Made by a program: the position numbers and the translations under genes. From Cervus elaphus (Eukaryota > Chordata > Mammalia > Artiodactyla > Cervidae): a DNA stretch of 64,000 bases. Location: assembly GCF_910594005.1 (NCBI RefSeq), contig NC_057831.1:41126001-41190000 (forward strand), in the 5' to 3' direction. Positions 11,240-21,959 of the stretch are shown piece by piece (the stretch's first letter is position 1; each line of letters starts with the position of its first letter). The notes beneath the pieces were generated by a model. That model saw only the letters and a list, made by a program, of their open reading frames with translations. It did not search any database and was not told the DNA's origin.

Positions 11240-11760
11240 AAATTCTTTTTTAAAAAAGAATACATATTTATTTATTATCTCACCGTGTCCATGGGTCAGA
11301 AGCTCAGACATAGCTAGGTTCTTTTCTCAGGGTCTCACAAAACAGCAATCAAAGTACTGGCTGGGGTTGTGGTCTCATCTGCGGCTCTGAGTTCTCTTCC
11401 AAGCTCCCTGGTTGTTGATGGGATTCAGGTTCTTGCAACTATAGAGCTCATGGCAGCTTGCTTCTCCAACACCATTAGGAAAAGGTCTCTGAACTCAGGG
11501 AAGGTCTACGTTCTTTTTTAAAAAGTCCCAACTAAATAGGTCAGGCTCACCTTGAATAATTGCCCTTTTAAAGAACTCAAGGTCAAACTGACTACATCTT
11601 GATCAATGTGCAAAATCCCTTCACTTGTGCCATAGAACATAATCTGATTATGAGAAAGAGATCCATAGTTACAGAATTCATCCACATCTGGGGAAAAGGA
11701 GATTACATAGGATTTATGGTAGGACCCTGTAGTAGACAGAATTCTCCCATAAATTCCTGA
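11240..11760 (-). mobile_element. MaLR/MLT1-like LTR, antisense
   Basis: This is the antisense of the same LTR class as 6070-6556: ttattatctcaccgtgtcca, tgggtcagaagctcagacat, cagggtctcacaaaacagca, tggggttgtggtctcatctg and catggcagcttgcttctcca appear in that order. It continues into a degenerate 5' half. The 122-codon antisense frame at 11518-11886 lies in this remnant and its flank and shows no retroviral domain. Confidence 0.58.
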
Positions 11761-13294
11761 TTTTTGTGTCCTAATTTTTGACAGTGAAACATGAAATAAT
11801 ACAGCATTCCTTCTCAGATGATAGTTATTTTCCCCTTTGCTCCAATATTGCACCCCTAAACATTTTTTCTTTAATATAATATTCATGAAATAATATTTAA
11901 TTTAATATATGTTAACATATTAATATAATAGGATTATATGAAAATGTTCATTTAGAATATGCACACATGTTTTTATTTAAATATGAATGCTCTTTAACTT
12001 CATGGTCCTCCAAAATGTAGCAACATTTTGGGAATGAAAAACTGAATATGCCAGTAGCATGAATTATGTTAAGGCTTGTGCAATATTTTTCTATGAAATG
12101 ATTTTTTTCTTCAAAGTATTCAGTAAGCTCATAGTCAGCAGTTTAATTATTCTTTGCAAGCATAATAGCTTCCTGAGAACCAAGAGCACTATCTTGTGAC
12201 AAAGCTGGTTTCCACGTATTTTTTTAATAAGGAAGAGTTCAGAATGGTGATTTCTTGATATCCCTTAAGGCTTTTTAGGAGCGATCTTATCCAAGCAATA
12301 CATTTTCTAAAGATGTAAAGGAAGCAGTAAACTGTTCAGAAAGGCTGAAGCATCTCATTTCTTTCTTACATTTCCATTTTCTAGGGACAGTTCTCTGCAA
12401 GACCACAGGTAGTCATAAAAGCATCCAGACAACCTCCTGCTCAAAACCCCAGACTTCTTAAGAAATATTCATATCTGCACAAAATTGCTGATGATCATAA
12501 AAATAAGGAAAATAAATTCCACAGACTTGGAAAGTCCCATGAAAATTCCTCCCTATAGTTTTAGTACTGTCTTTGCATATTCAGCTTTGTAACTTCCATC
12601 TGCAGTAATGCTGAGTGTTCTGCTTGAGTGAATACCTAATCCTTCCAATAAGTTACAGTCACTAAAAAGTGCCTGTCCCATGAAGCAGAAACTGGCTATT
12701 TTGCTGAATTTTACTGCTGGTTATCAGGAGCAGTGTGCAGGACAAAACAATTTCATACTGACCTCTCCACTGTATCAAATATATACAAATAATCTGTTCC
12801 TTATGATTTTTAAAAGTTAGATTTTTACACTGAGTAGAGACTGGAAAGAGACCTTTATGATTTTGGCTGATAATCCTATAGGATGGAGAATTTAATCTGT
12901 AATTCAGAATTAATTATTTGGTTTTAAAAAGAAAAAAAATATATTCAGGAAACACCCTCGGAGATTCTGATCTAGTAGCTACTTTATGCTGGAGCTTAAA
13001 AGGCTGTGTTTGTGTTTTTAATATCCTCAGGGAAAAAAGAAGCAATATATATCTAGAATATGTTAAAGTACATGACTATATTGAATATCTGATATGCATC
13101 TTAAATATATATTTTAGTCATATTATATCTATATGTTGTGAATATGTACATATTTTAAAAGATACAAATATAAACTCTAGCTACACTTTATCCTAGAAAT
13201 TCTTTATCAACAAATGTTTTGACACATTCTCTGTTTTGACACATAGAATTGCTTCATGTTCAAGCCTGTTCAGTACTTATAGCTTTTTCTTTCC
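11761..13294. other. Unassigned AT-rich sequence
   Basis: Very AT-rich, especially 11870-11950 and 12900-13200 with self-complementary TTAATAT motifs. The 92-codon frame at 12918-13196 is low-complexity and I do not consider it coding. Confidence 0.4.
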
Positions 13295-13875
13295 TTTTTT
13301 TTAATTACTGAATAACTAGAGATAACTTAAATGTCCACACTAGGAAAGTGAAGGTGAAAGCGTTAGTCACTCAGTCGCATTCAACTCTGCAACCCCATGG
13401 ACTGTAGCCCACCAGGCTCCTCTGTCCGTGGGATTCTCCAGGCAAGAATACCGGAGTGAGCTGTGATGCCCTCCTCCACGGGGTCTTTCCAACTCAGGGA
13501 TCAAACCTGGGTCTCCTGCATTGCAGACAGATTCTGAGCCATCATCTGAGCTACCAGGGAAGCCCTAACAACACTAGGGGATTTGATTGAATAAATTATT
13601 AATATTATATAGCCATACAATAGAACACCATGTAATAGAAACAAACATTAGATTTACACAGTTAAAATTGACTAATGATAAATTATCCAAGATATACTGC
13701 TAGAATATGGCATATTTGTAGTATAATCCTGAAAATTTAGCAAAATTTTATAGAGAAGAGGATGTTTACTTTTCATCTTAAGTTCTTCTCTCCAAGCTAA
13801 AAACCTCTACAAACAAAATTCTTTTCATTTTGTATTTGCATGTATTACTTTTATAATTTAAATGATAAAACAAAT
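13295..13875 (+). mobile_element. Old L1 (L1M-type) 3' end, split by a Bov-tA
   Basis: 13295-13344 (ataacttaaatgtccacact) and 13571-13875 (gattgaataaattattaata, catacaatagaacaccatgt, tgcatgtattacttttataa) together follow the conserved L1 3' end. The Bov-tA at 13345-13570 splits them. Confidence 0.6.
13337..13578 (-). mobile_element. Bov-tA SINE with target-site duplication
   Basis: Antisense copy (13345-13566) flanked by exact acactagg repeats at 13337-13344 and 13571-13578. The insertion lies inside an older L1M. The tRNA half carries an extra GAGCCATCATCTGAGC stretch near 13534-13550. Confidence 0.94.
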
Positions 13876-14156
13876 TAAGAATACACACAACAATTCAGAT
13901 GTTCTGATATTTGTCCTGTATTAAGAACACTCTGGTCCTCATATGATATTGATGTCCTAGAATAAGTTTTAATGACTAGAGTGCTGAACAATAAAATTGA
14001 TATTATTATTTAAAATTTTGCCCTATGGGAAAAGTATTTATTTTGTTCTCAAAAATAATCACACCTCAGTTATCCTTTAAAGAGACTACATATGTGATGT
14101 TGCTTTATAATACCCTTTCTGTGACAGTGAAATGAAATATGATAAAATATACCAGA
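13876..14156. other. Unassigned AT-rich sequence
   Basis: No gene or repeat is recognised between the L1M 3' end and the inverted L1. Confidence 0.4.
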
Positions 14157-14340
14157 TATATATGCTCAGGAGTGGAATCAATGGGTCACATGGTAATGTT
14201 ATTTTTAGTTTTTAAGGAACCTCCCTACTGTTTGCCATAGTGGTTGCAACAATATATCCAGAGAAAACTATAATTAGAAAAGATGCATGCACATGTTCAT
14301 AGCAGCACTCTTTACAATTGCCAAGACATGGAAACAACAT

Positions 14341-14348
14341 GTTTGTGT

Positions 14349-14384
<36 letters not shown>
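14341..14384. repeat. (GT)n microsatellite inside L1
   Basis: About 20 GT units with one interruption (GAGT). They replace the part of L1 where 'aatgtccat...ggaat' normally lies, and are likely polymorphic. Confidence 0.92.
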
Positions 14385-14389
<5 letters not shown>

Positions 14390-14752
14390 TACTCAGCCAA
14401 AAAGAAGAATGAAATAATGTCATTTTCAGCAACATGGATGGATACAGAGATTATTATATTAAATGAAGTAAGTCAGAGAAAGACAAATGCCATATGATAT
14501 CACTTATATGTAGAATCTAACAAAATGACACAAGTGTACTTATTCACAAAACAGAAATAGACTTACAAACAGAAAACAAACTTATGTTCATGAAAGGGGA
14601 AGGGGGAGGGAATAAATTAGGAGCTTAGGATTAACATATATACACTATTAAATAAAAATAGATAATGAAGAGGGAACTACTCTATAGCACAGGGAACTAT
14701 ACTCAATATCTTGTAATAATTTCTAACAGAAAAAAATTTGAAAAAGAAAAAA

Positions 14753-14775
14753 GTATATATATATATATATATAAT
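14753..14775. repeat. (TA)n microsatellite inside L1 3' UTR
   Basis: About ten TA units between an A-rich segment and the conserved ctttgctgtacatctgaaag block of the L1 3' UTR. Confidence 0.9.
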
Positions 14776-14860
14776 CACTTTGCTGTACATCTGAAAGCAG
14801 CACATCACTGTAAACCAACTATACCTCAATTTAAAAAAAGGAAAAATAAAGCCAGAGGAA

Positions 14861-15254
14861 AGAGGTGTCCAGAGCATTAAAAGAAAAAAAAAGTGTACTA
14901 TTTCACACCACCACTTAAAGATAACACCTGACGGAGATCTGATGACATACTGATGATGATAATGCAACTGTATTATTTTCAACAAATAATAATAATAATA
15001 AATGAATGTGAAAAATTTGCCCACACGGTGAATCAATAATGATATCACAACTCTGATAGAAGACTCAATTCAGGCAGTTGACAGTACTAAATTGAAAATA
15101 TCCATCTTCTACATTGGCAGATTTTTTTTTTCTTTTAGTACTATTACATGTTAAACTTGTGATGAAAAGGCAGGGAGGTGACAGGACCAATTGTGAGGAC
15201 TCTGGAAGCTAGCTAGGAGCCTTGAGTTTCATCCTAGAAGATGGAAGGACAAGA
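14861..15254. other. Unassigned sequence
   Basis: No gene or repeat is recognised. There is a short AATAAT triplet tract near 14985-15001. The 123-codon antisense frame at 14677-15048 spans the L1 tail and this AT-rich stretch and is not credible as a gene. Confidence 0.4.
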
Positions 15255-15390
15255 TTGACCACACTATTTAACCTCTCTGCATTTCAACTTTCCTATCCTC
15301 TGTAAGGTGAGAATAACACTTGCCATCCACCCCATAAATGGGTTGAAAGGACTGTGAGGGAGTCCATGGAAAGCACTTTGAACTTCTCAG
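15255..15390 (+). mobile_element. MIR SINE (sense), partial
   Basis: Sense MIR order: tttaacctctctgcatttca, tcctctgtaaggtgagaata, ccataaatgggttgaaagga, and gaaagcactttgaac. Confidence 0.6.
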
Positions 15391-15660
15391 AAGTAAGCTT
15401 TTACAGAAGTACAAAGCCTCACATCAAAGGACTCATTCTTACCTTTCTGAGGCAATAGGGAGCAGTTCCTGGAAAGGATAATGTATAGGCCTGACACTGC
15501 GTGTTCCTTTTCATTAAAATAATTGCCATGGCAATTCCCTTTCTTTCTTACATGGACATTGTTCACGTGCAGCCTTGACAAAACCCAACGTCCCTTCTCA
15601 AGATCACTGTGAGGGGTCTCTGAGACTCTTTTTTGGCTCATTCAGCTGTGTTATTCAGCC
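15391..15660. other. Unassigned sequence
   Basis: Nothing recognised. An 84-codon antisense frame (15387-15641) has no visible domain. Confidence 0.35.
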
Positions 15661-15662
15661 AA

Positions 15663-15813
15663 CTGGTATAAAACATGAGGGAGGTGGGAGGGGGGATCAG
15701 GATGGGAAATACTTGTAAATCCATGGCTGATTCATGTCAATCTATGATAAAACCCACTACAATACTGTAAAGTAATTAGCCTCCAACTAATAAAAATAAA
15801 TGGAAAAAAAAAA
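15663..15813 (+). mobile_element. Ruminant L1 3' UTR end, 5' truncated
   Basis: Matches the terminal part of the bovine-type L1 3' UTR: gggaggtgggaggggggatc, atggctgattcatgtcaatc, tgtaaagtaattagcctcca, then AATAAAAATAAAT and an A-rich tail at 15803-15813. Only about 150 bp was inserted. Confidence 0.85.
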
Positions 15814-15819
15814 TGCTAC

Positions 15820-15835
15820 CCTCTCTCTCTCTCTT
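15820..15835. repeat. (CT)n short tract
   Basis: Seven to eight CT units directly after the L1 poly(A) tail. Confidence 0.85.
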
Positions 15836-16489
15836 TAAGCATTGCTAGAGAGCAGTCTTCTAGGGGGGAAAACGGTAGAATACACTCCAGGAGGTTATTT
15901 ATGCCTCCACCTGCTGTGGCCACATTTGAGGCAGGACAGAGTTAATTCACTCATACTGATTCTTCACACCGACCTGTTCTAGAATCACAGCTCTTTCTCC
16001 AGCTATCCATCCTGCATTCTTGAGTACCATTTGTGCACTGAGCCCAATAGGAAAATGTTACATCCGTCCTAGAAAAGGAATTTGACTGCTAAATAGTGCT
16101 GAAATTGCATAGCAATTTAAATCTTTCTTCAGATCAACACCTTGTGCAGTTCACAGTAGTGTACTGGTCCCACATTAAAATTACCAGGATGATTTTAACA
16201 AGGTGAGTTAAATTAGAATCTCCGAGGCTGCTGCTGAAGCCTCTGCAGAGAGATGTTTCAAGACTGGTGAATGTACACTGTAAGTGTAAATGAATGTAAA
16301 TGAATAAATGGATGAATAAATTGTTTTCCAGGTATTTCCTGAGGAAGAACCCTGATCTAGAGGGTCAAACATGGCTAGGATCCCAGTGTGAAGTACTGGC
16401 TGTGTTCTGTGCAACTCCATCAATGACCACTGCATTTCTCAAGGCTCTTCTCAGAGTGACTCATGGATGGCTTGTAAGAGTATCGGCTA
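15836..16489. other. Unassigned sequence
   Basis: No confident element. 16160-16240 (attaaaattaccaggatgat) is faintly MER5A-like but too short to call. Confidence 0.35.
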
Positions 16490-16620
16490 GAGTGATGGCT
16501 TGTTAAAAACTCATATTCTGAGGCCCAACCGCTGAACTGCAGACTCAGAACCTTATAGGGGGTAGATAGGGCAGGTTTAGGCATTTAAAATCATTTTCTC
16601 AAGTGATTGATCCTTACATA
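16490..16620 (+). mobile_element. MER5A-type hAT-Charlie MITE fragment
   Basis: Central MER5A order: ggcttgttaaaaactcatat, tctgaggcccaaccgctgaa, cagactcagaacc, then a GGTAGATAGGGCAGG block. Terminal inverted repeats are lost. Confidence 0.5.
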
Positions 16621-16738
16621 TTAAGTTTTAAAACAAGGACTAAAACTCTCTCTGGACTTTTCCTTACCTATCTACAATTTTTTTAGCTTTCTGGGGACCC
16701 AATCCTCTGCTAAGTGTTTAGGGCACACTACCTCTTTC

Positions 16739-17035
16739 TATCTTCACCGCTGCTGCTGCTGCTAAGTCACTTCAGTCATGTCCGACCCTGTGCGATCCCA
16801 TAGATGGCAGCCCACCAGGCTCCCCCGTCCCTGGGATTCTCCAGGCAAGAACACTGGAGTGGGTTGCCATTTCCTTCTCCAATGTGTGAAAGTGAAAAGT
16901 GAAAGTGAAGTCACTCAGTCGTGTCCGACTCCCTTCAACCCCATGGACTGCAGCCCACCAGGCTCCTCCATCCATGGGATTTTCCAGGCAAGAATACTGG
17001 AGTGGGGTGCCATTGCCTTCTCCATTTTATCTTCA
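16739..17035 (-). mobile_element. Bov-A2 SINE, near full length
   Basis: Bov-A2 is a dimer of two BovB-derived Bov-A units joined by a gtgaaagtgaaaagtgaaag linker. This antisense copy begins with the (GCT)n tail, followed by the first unit, the linker at about 16885-16910, and a second unit ending ccattgccttctcca. The exact 8-bp repeat tatcttca at 16739-16746 and 17028-17035 is the likely TSD. Confidence 0.95.
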
Positions 17036-17154
17036 TGAAAGATAGCAATTCTTACTCAGAGAAGAGGAAGTGAAGGCCAAGAGGAGAGAAATGACTTGTT
17101 CAAAATTTCATGCTTAGAAACAGGTAAAAGCAGTAACCAAACTGATGTTTATTT

Positions 17155-17270
17155 TTTCTCAAAAACTCAGTAACACTTTCATCCTTGACACTTACGTTAT
17201 TCCCTCCAGTCATCAGGTCCTGGCCTCTCCTTATCCCATTGCTCTACCTTTTAATATAGTCTCTGATATG
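17155..17270 (+). mobile_element. L2 LINE fragment, weak
   Basis: tcatccttgacacttacgtt followed by tccctccagtcatcaggtcc resembles an L2 ORF2 3' region. Short and diverged. Confidence 0.35.
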
Positions 17271-17447
17271 CCAAACACTCATATCACACTCATCAGAGGA
17301 TCATCTTTATTTGTTTCTGGACTCATCAACAAATGAGCCACTATTTCCAATGATTTTTTTCTGAAAGTTCTAGGCCTTCTGATGACCTTTCAAATTTGCT
17401 CATCACATTTCACTGAAATCAGGTCAGTCTTGTTGGATGAGCTCCTC

Positions 17448-17716
17448 TGCTGCTAAGTCACTTCAGTCGTGTCCAACTCCGGGCGACCCCATAGACGGCA
17501 GCCCACCAGGCTCCCCCGTCCCTGGGATTCTCCAGGCAAGAACACTGGAGTGGGTTGTCATTTCCTTCTCCAATGTGTGAAAGTGAAAAGTGAAAGTGAA
17601 GTCGCTCAGTCGTGTCCGACTGTTAGCAACCCCATGGACTACAGCCTACCAGGCTCCTCCATTCATGGGATTTTCCAGGCAAGAGTACTGGAGTGGGCTG
17701 CCGTTGCCTTCTCTGC
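17448..17716 (-). mobile_element. Bov-A2 SINE
   Basis: A second antisense Bov-A2 with both units and the linker (about 17578-17602), but almost no (GCT)n tail (one to two triplets). It lies about 420 bp from the copy at 16739 in the same orientation. A worn TSD (ctcctctgc / cttctctgc) is possible. Confidence 0.95.
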
Positions 17717-17759
17717 CTCTAATTCTGCCCTATTGGCTACATTCCCTTCTCCTGCCTGC

Positions 17760-18190
17760 CTCTCCCCATCTTTCCCACAGCTGTAGAGGGAGGGACAGAC
17801 TTTGCTGGGACCCCCACCTCGTCCCACTTCCTGAGCGCTCTCCTGCCCAAACTCAGCCCCACCCTGGACTCCCCCTCTCCACTGGCTCTCATCTCACCTT
17901 TGTTTAAATATGTTTAAATTCCACCATTTCCGAGTAATAAAAGTATGCGAGTTTGAAAAGGGTTTTCTTTCTGTTTTCCCAAACAATCTCTCCTACCCTC
18001 TCCTCTGTTTTCTCATTATTACTTTCCTCCTTAACTCCACTCTCCGCTTGATATGGCTCTCTTTGAAGTTATCAAAATCCATCTTCAGGCCAAATCCATT
18101 TGTCAATGTTCAGTTTCCTACTCAGCATCTGCTCACCTGACATTTAATCTTCTTTAACTCTCCCCAACCTCAGCCTCTGGGATGATCAGT
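17760..18190 (+). mobile_element. L2 LINE ORF2-region fragment, probable
   Basis: CT-rich sense sequence in the style of L2: ccatttgtcaatgttcagtt, tgctcacctgacatttaatc, and tctccccaacctcagcctct. Frames of 105 and 76 codons in this interval carry no usable reverse transcriptase motif. Confidence 0.42.
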
Positions 18191-18219
18191 CTGTTGTTTT
18201 GTTTTGATTTCTCTCATTC

Positions 18220-18300
18220 TTTACCTCTACTTAAACAAGTCTCTTAAACTTTCTGAACTTCAGAATCTTTACCTCTAAAACAGAAAAAAAAAAAAAAAAA
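18220..18300 (+). mobile_element. MIR fragment and A17 run
   Basis: aacaagtctcttaaactttc and cagaatctttacctctaaaa match the MIR 'caagttacttaacctctctg...cctcatctgtaaaat' block. It is followed by an A17 homopolymer (18284-18300). Confidence 0.42.
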
Positions 18301-18329
18301 TTGAACTCAACATGTCATACAGAGGTACA

Positions 18330-19160
18330 AGAAAGTGAAATGGCTATTTTATTTATTGACTTATTCAACAAACATTTATTAAGCATCTACTGTATGTATA
18401 CAACTAAACACTAGAGTGTTAAGATGAAATTGACATGGCCACTAATGTTAAGGAATATCAAAGTGAAGACCTTGACAGTTACAATGCTTCATTTATTCAT
18501 TCACTTATTTATTCAATTAATTTTAACTGAGTATCTATGATATGTCAAGCAGTTATCTAGGCACTAGAGACATAACAATGAAAAAGTCTGAATAAGCACG
18601 GCCCTCATGAAGCTTGGTGGAATCAGCCAAACAGCTAGCTAGCTAGATAGTATCAGTGAGAAGTAACAGATATGAAGGAAAAAACGAGTAATAAATAATT
18701 GTGGCAGTGACATGTGTTAGAACCATAGTCAGAAACTACTTCTTTGTGGAGATAACATTTGGTCTAAGGCCTAAATGATGAAAGGAGAATCAGATATTTA
18801 GAAAGAGCATATGGAGATGGTACTACAAGTACAAAGGGCCTGAAATTTGAATGACCTTAGTATGCCAGAGGGGCATAAAGAAGGCCGGGAGACTTTATGA
18901 AGGTGAAGAGAGTTTGGAGAGGTCTTAAATGCCATGTTAGTTAAAGCATCTAATTTTAACACTACGTGCCAAAGAAAGTCACCAAGAGGTTTCGGGTAGG
19001 AGAACGCCATAATCCATTAAATATTTTAAAGAATCATGTGAGAACTGTGAGAATAATGGATTGGGCTTGGGAAACAGTGGAAGTGGGAGAAGTAGTTATG
19101 AGTTCATCTCAGAAGATCAGGCAAGAGATTAGTTGAGATGGTATAGCTAGTGGCAATGAA
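18330..19160 (-). mobile_element. L2 LINE, antisense
   Basis: Antisense L2 3' hallmark (ttcaacaaacatttattaag, catctactgtatgta) appears twice, near 18363 and again near 18495-18560 (tatctaggcactagagacat). The second is followed by the antisense L2 body: tcatgaagcttggtggaatc, ggagataacatttggtctaa, tacaagtacaaagggcctga. Two overlapping L2 copies or a duplicated end would explain the doubled hallmark. Confidence 0.6.
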
Positions 19161-19189
19161 GATGCTGTGACATGCTCATATTTTGCTTG

Positions 19190-19375
19190 TAGTATATGCT
19201 TTATACTAATATTTATTTACTTGGTGTTTTATATTTTACCTATCAGAATTTTAGTTCTTCGAGCACACGGATGTCATTTCAGGCATTGTTCTACCCTCCA
19301 GCCTCTAGAACATTTCCTGACATACAGAAGGTGCTAAAAAAAAGTAATCATTTGTTGAATAAATGAGTAAATAGC
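19190..19375 (+). mobile_element. L2 LINE 3' end, sense
   Basis: Sense L2 3' end: atcagaattttagttcttcg, cacacggatgtcatttcagg, cagcctctagaacatttcct, then agaaggtgctaaa and tttgttgaataaatgag. It faces the antisense L2 immediately upstream. Confidence 0.62.
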
Positions 19376-19596
19376 TTGGGTGTGGGTGCTGAGATAAACC
19401 CCTCAAAGTTTTCACTTTGAGCACTTGGGCTGAGAGTGTGTCATCAACCAAGGACTGGGAGAAAGAAGAGGTGGGTGGGATGTAAGAGTTCCATTTTAGG
19501 AGCTCAGGGCTAGGATTTTTTTTTTTTTTTTGTAATTCATTCAAGTTTTATCTCCCCATTTGGTTTACAACTCAGCAAAAGCAGGTATTCCCTTCG
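19376..19596. other. Unassigned sequence with a T16 run
   Basis: Nothing recognised apart from a T16 homopolymer at 19516-19531. Confidence 0.4.
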
Positions 19597-19785
19597 ATTC
19601 TCCAAGGGTGCTCTCTGGGACCAGCAGTATCACCTTAACCTGGACTTGTTAGAAATGCCAATTCTTGGGTCCCAGACCAACTGAATCAGAAGCTTTAGGG
19701 GGAGTCCAGTGATTTGTATTTTAACAAACCTTCCTCCAGATTCTGATGCACTCAGGTTTGAGAAACACTGGTCTAAAACACTGTT
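19597..19785 (-). mobile_element. MER5A hAT-Charlie MITE, near complete
   Basis: Non-autonomous hAT transposon. It reads from ctctctgggaccagcagtat through tggacttgttagaaatgcca, gaccaactgaatcagaagct and tctgatgcactcaggtttga to the terminal repeat gagaaacactggtct. The left terminal repeat (ccaagggtgctc) is worn. Confidence 0.75.
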
Positions 19786-20224
19786 AGGTATATATAGTCA
19801 CCAGGAATAGTTAAACAGAAAATGGATAGTTTGGGGTGACTGTTCAAATTAGCACACTTCAGATTTTTTTTCTTGCCTCTTTTCAAATCTCCTTTTATCA
19901 GTCAGCCTTCCTTAGCTGCTTTAATTAGTTTGTCCACAGTATCCAGTGTTTTCCTATTTTAAAAAATTACGTAGCTATAGTAACAATAAAACTTCCCAGA
20001 AATAATTCTTGTGTTTCAAAACACTTTCTCATCGAGCATTTAATTTTAGCTTCAGAGAAGCTATGGAACAGCAGAGATGAGTGTTCATATCACATATGGA
20101 CATATTTAGCCAAAGTTCTGTTAGATGATTTATTGATGATCATACAATGAGGTTAGGCAGATCTGAGACTATATTCTTTGGTAAATATGAGAATAAGCCT
20201 CAATTTCAAGTTTTCCTCATAATA
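19786..20224. other. Unassigned AT-rich sequence
   Basis: Nothing recognised. Confidence 0.35.
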
Positions 20225-20290
20225 TTCTGGTATTATCTAGTATGTCATAGAAGCTCAATAAATATTCATTGACTGAATGAATAATTCCTG
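20225..20290 (+). mobile_element. L2/MIR 3' terminus
   Basis: atagaagctcaataaatatt followed by cattgactgaatgaat, the conserved 3' end of L2. Confidence 0.45.
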
Positions 20291-20375
20291 AAATATTCTG
20301 TACATTGCAAGAAAATGCAGACGAACCTTAACAAGAAAAAACAAGCAGGAGAGAATGAGAGAAACAGACTGGCCA

Positions 20376-20409
20376 GACACACATACACACACACGTACAC
20401 AGACACACG
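20376..20409. repeat. (CA)n microsatellite, interrupted
   Basis: Degenerate AC repeats with T, G and AG interruptions. Confidence 0.85.
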
Positions 20410-21049
20410 CAAGAATAATATATAATCCTGTTTCCTTTCATTGGAAACTCACTAAGCATCTGGCAACTCACTTATATCTGGCAACATTATCCAGACCCAC
20501 TATCCAACAACATGGGGATTTTGGAGGAGATATAAATTATAATTTGACATTGACTATCATTTTCTTCCTTATCTCTTTAAAACTATAGTTGATATTAACG
20601 TTGTATAATTTTTGATACTTTTTTCTTCTCATACTGTCAGTTAATTATGCATTTGGAAGTGTTTCATTATTCCTGTATTTTGACCTCTGTTTTGGATTAC
20701 CCGAGCAATGCAAAAAACTGGCAACGTCTCCATCTCACTGAGATTGCTTCTTGCCAACATCACCCATCTCTCTTTATTTTAAATCTAAAACACATTTCTT
20801 CTCTCACTAGAATGTTTTCAGTCTATCAGACAGATGATGATAATGAAACATTCCTATATTTGCATAAAGATGTAGAATTTTGAATGTGCTTTCAAAATGT
20901 TGTCTGACTTAGCCTAGTTTAGAACACTCTAGGCGTAATTGTTTGGTTTTTATCCCAACAGATATTTTAAACCTAAGAAGGAGCATTATTGCGTTAATAG
21001 TTACACTCATTCAGTACATCCATTTAGTAATTTACTGAAAATTAATGAT
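20410..21049. other. Unassigned sequence
   Basis: Two short frames (77 and 78 codons at 20355-20588 and 20647-20883) without domains. No repeat recognised. Confidence 0.35.
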
Positions 21050-21280
21050 GCTGATAATGCAAGCATTTTTTGAGTGTCTACTGTGTTCCAACCCCATGGC
21101 TATTTTTTAACATGGCTGGTAACATTTATCCACCCCATGAGTGGTACTGCTGTCCACATTTTACAGGTAGTCAAACTATAGCTCAGAGTATAAATGACCT
21201 CTCAAATCACACTCATAATTAGTAGTTTGAGATTTGAGCCCAGAAATTTCAGACTCTAAAGCCTGTGGTATTAATCCCTT
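21050..21280 (-). mobile_element. MIR SINE (antisense)
   Basis: gagtgtctactgtgttccaa, tccacattttacaggtagtc, gtaatgacctc-like block, caaatcacactcataattag and tttgagcccagaaatttcag occur in antisense MIR order. Confidence 0.7.
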
Positions 21281-21684
21281 TTCCACTCCCATCCCCTTAA
21301 CACAATTACCACCACACCCTGAAGCCTGTATTCAAAGCTAATGGTTCAGGTAATGACAAAACCCATTTAGTTCACATAGTCAAATGCAGTGGGTCTATCT
21401 GAATTAAATCGATGCTTTGTTGAGCCACGAGGGCATAAATACACCTGGTTGAAAAGTGAAAAATTCCTTCAATTTCCTGGTTCCAAAGTTAGTCACAACC
21501 ATGCCACAGTTCTTTCATAAAGTATGTTGACAATCTCAGATTTTCACACCATTTAATCATTTCTCTAATTTTCACCACTGCTCTCTTCCCCCCCACATCA
21601 TTTTCTGTCTTTGGCTACTGGTTTTGATATGGGAACTCTTGTTATTTCAGAAAACATGTGTTTGGCTCCCATTACACAGCAAGT
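21281..21684. other. Unassigned sequence
   Basis: Nothing recognised. Confidence 0.35.
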
Positions 21685-21785
21685 CCATTTTAAGCATGAG
21701 AAATACAGAGATGAATGAAAGCAGTTCTTTCCTTAAAGTTTCTTACAGTCAGGTGGGGAAGGGAGCATGTAAATAAATAAGGCAT
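21685..21785 (-). mobile_element. L2 fragment (antisense)
   Basis: aaatacagagatgaatgaaa, gcagttctttccttaaagtt and tcttacagtcaggtggggaa match the antisense L2 'gggatacagcagtgaacaaa...ccct...gagcttacattctagtgggg' block. Confidence 0.45.
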
Positions 21786-21959
21786 TTGTTCTTTTTATAT
21801 TTTGGTCTCAGCTCTTTGCAACTTGTCTTAGCTGTCATTCTGGGTGTCAGTTGCTGTGGTTCTTTCTGGGAAAAAAAAAAGTCTCCTGCTTCTACTTCTA
21901 GTTAAGGGAATACCATCCTGATGATCAGACATTTGGCAGAATGCTTAAAGAAAGACAAA

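Larger units (their letters stand above)
14157..14860 (+). mobile_element. L1 3' end with inverted 5' segment (twin-primed)
   Basis: 14157-14250 is antisense L1 ORF2 3' sequence (tcaatgggtcacatggtaat, gaacctccctactgtttgcc). From 14251 the strand switches to sense (atccagagaaaactataatt, agcagcactctttacaattg) and runs through the L1 3' UTR to a tail near 14830-14850. The outer edge of the inverted part and the start of the sense part are adjacent in L1 coordinates and share atatatcc-type bases. No functional open frame remains. Confidence 0.82.

Noticed and set aside
11518..11886. 122-codon antisense frame
   Set aside because: It lies mostly in an LTR remnant, shows no retroviral or cellular domain, and its end is AT-rich low complexity.
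11870..11950. AT-rich palindromic stretch as an origin or hairpin element
   Set aside because: Only low-complexity TTAATAT repeats, with no defined arms or flanking structure.
14677..15048. 123-codon antisense frame
   Set aside because: Runs across an L1 tail and TA repeats, giving YIYIYIY and FFFF residues. An artefact of simple sequence.
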